From Riptortus pedestris (Eukaryota > Arthropoda > Insecta > Hemiptera > Alydidae), in NCBI GenBank assembly GCA_019009955.1, contig CM032231.1, forward strand, positions 91,843,001 through 91,907,000: a stretch of DNA of 64,000 nucleotides. Reading direction: 5' to 3'. Position numbers and translations under genes: made by a program. Positions 52,318 through 64,000 of this stretch are shown here, piece after piece. Under the pieces are notes generated by a model. That model searched no databases, had not been told where the DNA came from, and was given only the letters and a program-made list of their open reading frames with translations. The first letter of the stretch is position 1. The number at the start of each line of letters is the position of its first letter.

Positions 52318-55300
52318 TATTTACAAAACGACGGGAACGGCAAAACTAGGTTTAGGCTTTCTATTCACCTAAATTTACTAAACAACGAAGATATGGAGGT
52401 ATTATTATTCACTTTTGGTATCGGGTTACGAGAACGGGGCACCCAACAAAAAACATAATGTGTTTGAAGAATGTCCAAACCATCTGTGGTGACTCAAAAG
52501 ATCTTAAAATTTAATTTCACAACGTTTAACTTCTTTGAATGGTGAAGTAGGCATTGTGTCCAGGTTGGAGTTTTATCATCCAAACGTCTTCTGCTTTATA
52601 TTAATAATAAGAGCCCCCCCCCCCCCAAATTCATGAATTTGCATGAAAAAAAGGTCAATCAACTTCATTTTTTCTTTTTCTTATAACTGTCTAAAAAGTT
52701 TTCCGTAATTGTTCTGTGAATGAATATCTTTTCATAATCAAAGAGGAATTCTACAAGGAATATATTAAACTCTTTATTATTTTATAATACTGAGTCTTAT
52801 GACTAGAAGTTTCTAATCTGAATACTTAATTTCAAAGAAGAATAAAGACAGAAGTTTACATCTTAAGAAATTTTATAATTTATTTTATATGTTAACCATG
52901 ACATGGAACTTCGAGGCTCAGTTGAATTTGTATAAGTATTTCTTTAATTTATGATAACAATTTGGAGGTATCTCCATGTTTTGGTTCATCGAGCAAAAAT
53001 GAGCATTGTGGATACAGAATAATTCATCTGTAAAATAAATAAATTTGATTTCAGTAATGATTACTGAGAGTGCAGTTGATAGTATGACAGAATGAACTGG
53101 AGTTTTAAATTAATGACGTTCACAAAACGATATATAGGATAACATCGCCCCAGGGATACCGTATTCTTGAAATTGTATATATGATAGAAAGGTGTTTAGT
53201 CATAATCATGAGGAATGTTTCTGAATTGAAAGATCTACTTGAATGAAATTAGCCCGTTCGTTGTATCGAACTATTTAAACGTTTGCCCAAAATAAATCCC
53301 TCTTTAAAATTTAAATTGGCTGATTGTGTTTGCAGTCCATTAACACGAATGTATCATTAAAACGCACACAAGAGCTTAATTCAAAGCGCTTTGCTCTTGC
53401 AAAGCTCTGTGATTTCTAAATACGGGTGGGCTAATGAACTTCCTGCAGACCAAAGGGAGCCGTGCAAAGGATGAACGCGAATACTCAGAAACTTAGTTTC
53501 TATTGTTGTTTGTAATGGCGGAGTTGTTACGCCATCAGAAGCAGCTTCTCTTTGGGTTAGTTCATGTTCAGCTAGCTCCTTCACTCACAGACTGTTCAAA
53601 GCAATGTCTAAGCCGTCAAATATTAATGCTGTATAATGTAGGACATGAATAGTTAAATCGAGAAATTAATTGCAAAGTGATGAAATTGAAATCTGATACT
53701 GATATTGCAAATGGTTCGAATAAATAATTAAATGCTTAGGAATATAATTTAGAAACCAATAATAAAAAAGTCCGTCACGCAGGGGCTGCGTAAATTAAGC
53801 AGATTTCCCAAGTGAAGTTTTACAATAGAAAATCTGCATACTGGTAACACAACACCACCGTGATTAAATACAAACAGTAATGAGAAATCTTTCAGTTAAT
53901 TAAAATAAATTCCCAACTGAAACGGCTTCTGAATTGTAAGAATAATTTATATTTTAATAACTCAAATTTTCGTAGTCCAAGAACTAAAGAAGGGGGGGGG
54001 CGGATGAACAGAACGTATTTGCATAAATCTCACAAAGTAATGAAGGTAAGGTAAGGTTAGAAACGACAGGTAAGGTTAGAAGAAGCTTCAACCTGAGCCG
54101 AGAAATGACGAAAATGGCCAACCAAATCCGAACTATACCCGAAACTTCATAAAAATGCAAATATCTCTGTTAATATTCAAGATAGAGAATAAATGTATAT
54201 AACAATATTTATAGTAAATTTAATTTGCAATAAGATTGGTTCTATACAATTTTTCGATCTGATGCATAATAACGGAGATATTTTGAATTTTCGAAAATTC
54301 CCATAAACCCCCCTCTCTCTAGTCCGATTTCAGCCATTAACGAACTTGATCTGTCTTTTTACTTAAAACGGTTAAATATCGAGTTTCGTTACGATCAAAC
54401 AAATATTGCGACCGCTAGAGCGTTAACAGACAAATATATATATAACCGATGGACATTTGAAGAATTTTTTCGAAAATCGCGTCATGAGTGACGACCTCAA
54501 AAGCTGATTTCCCTTAAGGGAAATCTGCTTAAAAAAAAATTGTAAAATTGTGTACGTTTTAGTACTGTGAATCATCCAATCATTACACAATTTTCCACAA
54601 TAAACATTCTTTTCAGATTTACGCTATATATGATGAACCGTCGGTGTGGAAAAAATAGATGAAACCTTTAATCCTGTGCAGTGGTTATGCAATAAATTTG
54701 ACTTAATAACTTAAACAAAATGACTTTGACAGTACTACCACATTCTAAGACAACCACAGAAGCCAGTTATTTGTTCTAAAATATAAATTGCATCACTAGT
54801 GAAGATTCTTCCTCCAGCTGGAACCAGGTTGTGCCACAGAATTAATTACTTTAGCTTCCTTCTGCAAACTGCCTTCAAAAATAAATAGACTTCCTCGCCT
54901 CTTCAAGGAGAATACACTTCTCCCAAAATATACTTTGATACGTATTTCACTCTCTCCTCCCTTTTCAAGTGGCTTATCTTCCGTCAATTTGTACATACAC
55001 ACAAACACACACTCATACATATTTAAATGTATAAAAAAGAATTAATTTTACATTTTTGTTACAGAATATAGATGAAGCGGTGCGAGAACTAGAAAACCTC
55101 AAACCAGGTAAATCATTATTCTCATTAGTTCTTAAGTCAGCTGTTAATTTATCTTTTTTTAAACCCTATTTATCTACATTAATTAATAGAACCTTACAGA
55201 GTTATACTTCCAAACATTTCATTAATTTTAGTTGATTTGATCTACCAATGAGATGTATAAGTATCAAATTATACTCATTTTAAAAAAATAAAAAATCTGA

Positions 55301-55673
55301 AATGTTCAACAATTCTGCCTAGTAGAAAGTAAGGTTCTTCCATATATATATATATATATATATATATACATTGGTTGTTTCCGCCAGTAAATATAATAAA
55401 TTATCAAGTCTGTTAGAGGAGCCCGTCGCTATTTGCTAATGAAGTAAAAGACAATAAATAAATAATTTTAAAGAAAAATGTATGTACTTGTTGGAGAAGT
55501 GCTATAAATGATTTTAGGATTATTTAAAGCGTTAGTCTTCATACACTTGGCAAAACGATAGCCTCAATTCCCAATCGGGTAACAGAAATTAAATTAGTGG
55601 CGAAATCGCTGAAGAAACTCTGGTTAGAAAACAGTGCCTTCAGTAAATTATTCATAAATAGGACTTATTTCCA

Positions 55674-55726
<53 letters not shown>

Positions 55727-56535
55727 AATTGTTTAAAAGATATATTTCCTGAGAAGTAAAATAAGTAGGTCTGTTTTATTATATTAAAATAAAAATATAT
55801 GAATTTGGTCAGAGAACAGACAAGTTATAAAACCACTTGGCCGGGGCATTTATTGAATGGAAGATGAGACAATAATTGGATGGTAAAACGATTGATTAGC
55901 AAGGTAAATGACCAGGTAAACCCAAACAGGCTGAGCGTAAGCAGGGCTCATTCAGACCGAATCACTGGGGTATTAATAGGGCATTATCTTGTCCAAACTC
56001 CACCTCATCCAATTATGGTATAATTGAATTCATTCATACTATATCTCTGCTCATCCAAACAGCTGTTTGTTTCAGCTGCTGCACTTGAATGTTAGCATTT
56101 CGTCATATTTTATTCTCTTCATCCATTAAAGGAATGAATGAATGGGTAAATATAAAAAATATATACCTATATTTACCTAATACATTATAGCTGTTCCGAG
56201 GGTAAACATACGTGTATGTATATATAGCCAGTCCTGTTTGTCTTCTTTCAGATGTTACCCAAATCTTTCTTTAGTGCTACATGAATATCGATATAGGTAA
56301 CGATCAATAGTATGATTTCAGCCGCCAGAGTTAACAGATCAATTTTAAACCTGTAATCACAAAATTGCTTATTGTTCTTACACGGGATTAAAAGCTAAAT
56401 GCTTTTAGTTTCGCGTTAAATGAGCAGATTTACCTTAATGAAATTGAGGTTGTACTCACGACGCCATTTTCAAAACATTTTTCAAATGTCCATTGATCCT
56501 ACCCAGGAGATGACGAAAATGAGGTCTGTTCAAAA

Positions 56536-56594
<59 letters not shown>

Positions 56595-58196
56595 TGTTCG
56601 TTTTGGTGTATTTATGGCCACTTTATGCTGCTATGGCTAATCGGGAAGGGTTATGTACAGGTTACCACCCTTTTCTAGCCATGGTGGGCCTAAGGAGTTT
56701 ATTTAATGAGTCCGTCACTAAATAAATTTCTACTGCCCAGGGCGAGAATCAAACCCGCCACTCTAGTTCTAGTTACCACGCGAGATTAAGAATCAACGCC
56801 CAACCTGTATATATTTATATAGACATATATATTTGTCTGTTAACACTCTAGCAGTAGCAATTTTTGTTTAATCGTTACCAATCTCGGTATTTAATCGTTT
56901 TATGTAAAAAGAAAGATCAAGTTCGTTAATGGCTGAAATCGGAACATTGGTAGGAGAGGAATTTTGAAAATTCGAAATATCTCCGTTACTATACGTCGGA
57001 TCGAAAAATTGTATAGAACCAATGTTATTGTGAATGTACTCGTAAATCTCAATGTGTAATAACAAATTTTTTCATGGTACGTGTTTACTCTGTATTAATT
57101 ATTAACCGAGGTATTTGCATTTTTATGAAGTGTGTGCGGATAACGGACGAGATGAGATCTGCTGATGTCGGTTCTATTTGTGAATTTCCGGAAGCTAGTT
57201 CGGGCGTTTCCTTAACTGTTTGGCTCTCGTGAAATTAGTTTAGAAACTCGTTACTACTACTATTACTAGTATGCATATTTCTCTATTGTAAAATTTTACG
57301 TGGGAAATCTGCTTAGTGCCTGCGTGTTGGACTTTTTACGAAATACTAGTGCTTATTCATAAATACCAGGAGGGTGAGATCTCACACCTTTTACTTTCAC
57401 TGAAACATATTGATTTCTTTAATTTTGTTGACAGACTGTTGAGTATACGTAACTTGTACAAAGCCACCTTATTCACTTATCTATACTTTATAGAAGCTCA
57501 TTTAAAAAGTCCGTCACGCAGGGGCTATGTAAACTAAGCAGATTTCCCACATGAAGTTTTAAAATAGAGAAATCTGCATACTGGTAACACAACACCACCC
57601 TGAGTAAATACAAATGGTAATGAGAAATCTTTCAGTTAATTTTAATAAATTCCCAACTGAAACGGCTTCTGAATTGTAAGAATAATTTATATTTTAATAA
57701 CTCAAATTTTAGTAGTCCAAAAACTATAGAAGGAGGGGGCGGATGAACAGAACGTATTGGCATAAATCTCACAAAGTAAGGAAGGTAAGGTAATGTTAGA
57801 AACGTCAGGTAAGGTTAGAAGAAGCCTCCACCAGAGCTGAACAGTTAACGGAAACGACCGAACTAATCCGAACATACCCCTCCACCACATGTCCCATAGA
57901 CCATAAAAATGCAAATATCTCGGTTAATATTCAAGATAGAGTATAAATGTATAAACAATATTTATAGTAAATTTAATTTGCAATAAGATGGATTCTGTAC
58001 AAGTTTTCGATCCGACGTATAGTAACGGAGATATTTCGAATTTTCGAAAATCCTCCCCTCTAAACCCCCCCCCCCCTCCCACTGGTCCGATTTCAGCCGT
58101 TAACGAACTTGATCTTTCTTTTTACATAAAACTAATAAATATCGAGTTCTGTAACGATCAAACAAAAATTGCGACCGCTAGAGCGGTAACAGACAA

Positions 58197-58257
<61 letters not shown>

Positions 58258-61200
58258 TACATACATACAGTTTTCAACGGACCTCATTTTCGATCGATGG
58301 ACATTTGAAGAAAAATTTCGAAAATTCCGTCATGAGTACAACCTCAATAGCTGATTTCCCTTAGGGGAAATCTGCTAAAATTCGAAAACTCATTATGATT
58401 AATCTCAAACATTAATGAGCATGCATCATTCCAAATTAAAGTAGAAGTGAACTATTTAACTTTAAACACCCATTAAACTTATTGTTTCACTTTTTAGCAT
58501 ACTAATGGTTCCTTATAACAACGTTTTCAACACGAAAATTAAAAATGAAATAGCTATATTAATGTTTATTAATGTAAATTAAGGCGAGGAATAATAATAA
58601 AAATATATTTATTGATAATGATGTTTAACGTTACCAAAATAGTTGTTCGGTTAGGCTCATTAAATTAATTCAACAAAAGAGAAACCAGGTTATTTTCATT
58701 GTTGTAAACATGTTGTGGTAGGACGATTGTTCTAAATATCTTAGTTTTTTAAAAATAAATAAAAATTCCATGTTATCAAAAAGGTGTTAAGTCCAACAAC
58801 TTTCATTGATCCGTTGATTACTTGTCAGAAATAATGATACACATATACGAATCAGCATGCATACATGAACAAGGATGATTAGCCCTAGTTACTAATCTAT
58901 TCTAATATGTTAATATTTATTTAATTTGTCTAATTATCTTTCTTTTAACCAGTTGGGAGAGAAGTGGCAGTGCTGAAAACTCAGTCAGTTCTCTTCTCAA
59001 ACGTCAACGGGAAGGAAGAGCACCATATGAATAAAGATCAACTATGTAAGTACTTCAGTATTTTCATGAATATAAGCATTCTAATAGAAAAGATTTATTT
59101 ATTTTAACCTTCCAAGGTTAAAGCCTCATTTAATATAAATTTAATGTCAAACTATATTCAATATTTCTTGGCGAGAGCTAAAGGGTCCTTCTTCATCTCA
59201 ATTTGGGAAGGTTTTTTTTTTAATCAACACTACTTTTTTAAACGTGATGTTATCTATGAATATACCCATGAAAGCTGTACTACTGTTTGTGTTATATTAC
59301 CACTGACCACACTTGTAATGTAAATAAGTTGTACTTCAATCTTTAAAATATAACTTATTAAGATTTAAATTCTCTAAGTCTCTCTACTTTGCAAACACAG
59401 CCACTTTATCAGTGGTAGGGCAAAGGGGTTTGGAATCTACTACATGAGAACTTCAAGCAACATGGCACGACTGGAAACAGGGTATTCTGACATGTCACTT
59501 CCACACACAAGTCTCATCCATGAGCAATGAAACACTAACCAGATAAGCTAATTTAAATTCCATAACCCATTTTAAAAAAAATCTTTATTTCCTCTCAAAT
59601 TCAGAACAATTATAATCATTCATAATTCATTTATAATGAAGTATAGTATATTGCCTCCTTTGTAGCAGTATTCATTATTTAACTTACTTCCCTATATTTG
59701 GCTATTGATGTTTGCAATTTCAATTTTTAAACTGCATAGCATACTCTTTCAATGAGTTTGTTTTTTATTTATTTATATTTGAAAAATGTTCTAATTAAGA
59801 TTTTCAAAACTCACGCCGCACATTAAGTAGACGTAAATAAATAACACACTTGTTTTTGCACATGCTTATACTTCCCAGCTTTCCCACCTTTTTTTCATTG
59901 CGTTATTATTAGTATTTTGGATTTGTTAATGGGTTTATTCTCATGTTTAGTAACAAGTGCTGGTTTGATGGAACATGAAGGGTAAAACAGAACCCTTGTA
60001 AGCAGTTGTAAATAAATTTAATTGAATATATTATTTTTCATGAAAATAGGCCTATATAAATCCATGAATCCGTATATGCCTGATACTGAAGATACATTGA
60101 CGTACTTTAAACAAGATGAAAATCCATTTACTACGACACTGATAAACTATTTTTAAAAAATAAACTATTGGTTTTAATGCTATATGCAGTTCTGAATAAA
60201 ATAAACTAAATCCCTGTCAAAACCTACAACTTGGGCTGTAATGTAATTATAGGATATTTTTTAAATTGGGTTTTGTCAACAGGTGATTTAAAACACCTCA
60301 TTCAACTTTGAGTTATATGTGTCCTTAGGACTAAATATCAAATGAAAAGGAATCATACAGAATTTAAAAAATAATACTTTGGAGAAAACTGATAGCCTTT
60401 ATATTGGCGTTTAAATATGATATTAATTAATTCCGTTGAGCAGGGACTTCACAAACTAAGCAGATTTCCCTCGTGCTGACATGATACACTACTGATCTCA
60501 TCTCACATTATATTCTCTGTTTCACAATACAAACCCGATGACTTAAATTGGGAGGTCAATAAAAACTTAATTTATGATGACACACAACGTATTGTATATG
60601 TCCCTTGTAATAAGATCTGTTGAAAACAATAGTGGATATTTAAGGTCTAAGATTTACTAAAGGCTGAAAATGAAAAAAATAAAAAAATATCTGCTAATAT
60701 TGAAGATAGGGAAAAAGTGTAATGAACAACATTTAAAGAACCATTTTTCTATCGGAAAGAGGATATTTTGAATTTTCGAAATTCATCGAATTATCCGATT
60801 TTAGTACTTAAAGAACTCGATCTGTAGTTTTACATTAAATATATAAATACCGAGTTTGGTAACTATAAAGGAAAAGTTGCGACCGCACAACAGATGGGCA
60901 TTCGAAGGAATATTTCGAAATTCGCGTCTTAAGTACAAACTCAATAGCTATACGAATGAAATTATAAGATTGAACATAGCACCAGCATTAGTGTCAGCGT
61001 TACTCCAATGTACCATAATTGTAGTAAAATTTTAACTACCAAAGTAAAATTTGCCCAAGACCTTTTTGAGGCAGATAAGAGGATTATAAAATTACGAATT
61101 TTTCTTGAAATATTCTATTGTTTCAAGTTATTATGTTGGATTGCAAGGGGATATTATTTGAAAAATGTTGTAGTTGTAAATATTTATGGTTGAGGCTAAT

Positions 61201-63467
61201 TTTTTATCTTCTCAAAGGATTTGAAGGATGACAAAGAGCTGAAAATTAGTTTTTCCTCAGCCACGGTAGCCTTTATACAAGAGCCAGTGACTCTGCCCCA
61301 GCCCTCTTTGTGAATTATTCTGCTGACAGACTCTCAATAAGATTTTTATTAACAATTTGATGCCGCAACAACCCTCCCCCTACCGCAGAGTGTGCTCAAA
61401 TTCCTTTGATAAGAAACAAATTTATACTTGATGAGTTTGCCCTTAATGTCTTTATTCGAATCACGGCGTTATAAGGGCTTCGCTACACATATTGCTTATA
61501 ATATCTATACAAAAGGCCTTCACAAAGTTGTATATTTTAATAATGAAATGCAATTCTTCCAGTTCAGACTGGATATAATAATGGACAATTTATAAATGTT
61601 AATAAAGCTTTATTTGTTGTCACACACACACACACACACACAAATATATATATATATATATGCGGGCTTCCTGTCAAAATTTCCATTCTGCGAGGGAATT
61701 AGGCTGAAAATGAACGGTCAAGCCCCCCCCCCACTCACACGCACATGTAAACTCACAGACATGTTAGCACTGGCTTTACAACTCCCCAGCAATCAAAGGT
61801 GCTTATACTTGGGCCTTCATATGCTTAAAATATCATACAGTCTTAAATACTTTAATACATGGACAAAGTGGACTATAAATGGATAATCATACCCAGGGTT
61901 GGTTGGTGAGGTGTGCATTCCCTGGCTACCTTTAGTCCGGACGAAAGATAACTATTCAGATAGTCAATTTTTTTATCACTCGCAGGAAGGAAATATTGAT
62001 TTGAAGCCATTATTCTGCCTTGGATCTGATAGGATACAGAATCTAGGAGACTCTAAACCCACGGATCATTGACCTTGGAATATGATTGGCTGACTGCATC
62101 TTTAGCAACTAGAAGTGAGAAGGACGAATTCGTTCAACGGGGGCTCCGGTGTTTTCTTCTTTGAAAACCTGAAACCCAACTAGTGCTTCTAATTTTTAAG
62201 ATACTTTCTTGGACGATATGGTAAGGAGGGTTCATAATTTAATACCTAAACCTCGTTCACATATAATTCTCAGTACCTAAGATATATCACTCCATGTTTA
62301 GTATTCGTTAATCTTGGTTTTCTTAATTTATTGTCATTATTTAAACTATTTTCGTTCCCAGCTTCGTGTTATAACACTTTCCAAAAAAAAACATTCTCTA
62401 CCAGAGATTATTTAATTAACATTTTCTATTGCTTATACAATGATTACGAAAAATAATTTCAATGTTAGGCTTATGTAGGGCAGAAAGAGGAATGGAATAA
62501 ACGACTAATGTTAGCGATCTCATTAGCTCGAGCTGCTTTAGTCCCTTCGCAACATTTGCTACTTTAGCTGCAAAATAGTTAGCGTCAAATAATTTTACAT
62601 TGTCCTCAAAAAAATTCTATTCAAAATTATCTTCTCTTCACCCCTGGATATCATATTTTTCTATTAGACCATTTCAAACCTTGATTTAATAAAATATCAT
62701 GGAAATAATCAAAACAATATAATGTCCCTTGTATAGTTGTATAGGAGATTTTTAGTACGATTTGAAACTATAGGTCTATTCTGTAATAGCTTTCGTTAAA
62801 AATGAAGTAGATTTTTACAAGCTATTTCGTATTTAAATGAAAGTTTCTAAATCATTAGTTTTAGTAGAATAAAGTTGGTTAATTAATATTCTGTCGTGTA
62901 ATGTCGAGCCATTTGTCAGACTTAAGATGTAAAATTCCTCTTTGCAAGAAGGCTGAGACTAGAGTAAGTTACAATTAAAATTTACTTTAGCTTAGTTTAA
63001 ACCCTTTAATGAAATGATGCCCATATTTATTTCTCTTCTTTTCCGTGTTATCTATTTTTATGAATTTGTAATACATTTATTTTATGACTATGTACTTGTT
63101 ACGGATTAAGGAATTGTGATTAATGCTGTAGTTAGACCGTTTCACTTAATTTTTTGGATTTTTTTTTTGTGTTACCATGTATTATAGCATAATTCAGTTT
63201 GCTGAGAGCGCTTTAAATGCTGAAGATATTATTTCTCATTAAAACGCAGAACACAAAAATGAAATGATAATCAACTCAATATTAATATTTAAATTTATTC
63301 TTCTCTACCACCCTCTCTCCTTGTCAGAAGAAACAATACGTCGTATTTAAAATTGAAATAAACCGCTTTATTGTATTGCTAAGACGGTTTATTTGAAATG
63401 AGTACGAGCAAAGGTTTACTGAAAACTATAAAACGTAAATACATCGGTTAATACACTACAGTATTAA

Positions 63468-63498
<31 letters not shown>

Positions 63499-63755
63499 CA
63501 GTTTTTGGAATGATTTACTATGAATGTATGATTTAAGGGGTTGTGTGATGGTAAAGAGCCTTCCTTACACGATGGAGGGCTTAGCCCCTGGAGAGTGAGA
63601 ACAGCGGGGACCCCGACTTATGTCTAGAGTACCGGCTGTTCAAGAGAGCGTGTGGAGATGGGAGAAACATGGGGGGGGGACAAAAGAGAGTGAGAGTAAG
63701 ACGCAAGGGTGTGTGTGTGCGAATGAGAGAGCGGGGGGAGAGATATAGAGAGAGA

Positions 63756-63824
<69 letters not shown>

Positions 63825-63876
63825 AGAGAGACAGAGAGAGAAGAGAGAAAGAGAGCAAGAGAGAGAGAGAGACAGA

Positions 63877-63932
<56 letters not shown>

Positions 63933-64000
63933 GTGAGAGGGAGTGTGAGAGAGAGAGAAAGAGAGAGAAGGAGAACTAGATGTGGACTAATCCTTTCGTA

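Overview
The window is eukaryotic and looks like an intron/intergenic stretch of an AT-rich arthropod (probably insect) genome. No long host ORFs are present. There are dozens of long (TA)n, (CA)n and (CT/GA)n microsatellites, a tRNA-headed SINE with target-site duplications, and fragments of Tigger/pogo, Penelope, Ty1/copia and LINE elements typical of arthropods. The species is inferred only from this repeat content; a hemipteran is possible but not shown.

The dominant component is one multi-copy mobile family, here called family 1. It occurs about twenty times on both strands and covers very roughly a sixth of the window. Its consensus starts AAAAAGTCCGTCACGC followed by a CGCAG/CTGCG hairpin. 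It carries AGCAGATTTCCC about 30 bp inside the 5' end and a variable (TA)n array near the 3' end. It finishes with a 20-bp palindrome (GATTTCCCTTAAGGGAAATC) followed by TGCTAA. That architecture (subterminal inverted repeats, internal microsatellite, 3' palindrome, no TIR or TSD) resembles non-autonomous Helentron/HINE (DINE-1-like) rolling-circle elements. At 44296-45100 three pieces are joined exactly at the 3' terminus.

Layout. 0-7 kb: several family 1 copies and a perfect 45-bp hairpin. 8-13 kb: a foldback element split by a SINE, more SINE, and a decayed Penelope RT/GIY-YIG end. 13-18 kb: family 2 (unclassified) repeats and a full family 1 copy. 20-27 kb: two LINE remnants, two related foldback copies, a possible hAT and a textbook SINE insertion. 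28-37 kb: family 1 copies and a possible RFX-type promoter. 38-39 kb: a hAT-like MITE. 42-46 kb: family 1 copies around a copia gag remnant. 50.2-52.3 kb: a complete but inactivated 2.1-kb Tigger/pogo element with TIRs and TA TSD. 53-61 kb: more family 1 copies and candidate small exons.

The only evidence for a host gene is three short plus-strand exons (37373-37410, 55065-55107, 58953-59045). They have good splice sites, are each open in one frame only, and agree in phase with each other. Joined, they would encode a short helix plus hairpin reminiscent of a prefoldin-beta-like protein. Two RFX X-box-like motifs at 34669-34705 could mark its promoter. Everything else is decayed transposable-element DNA, simple repeat or featureless AT-rich sequence.
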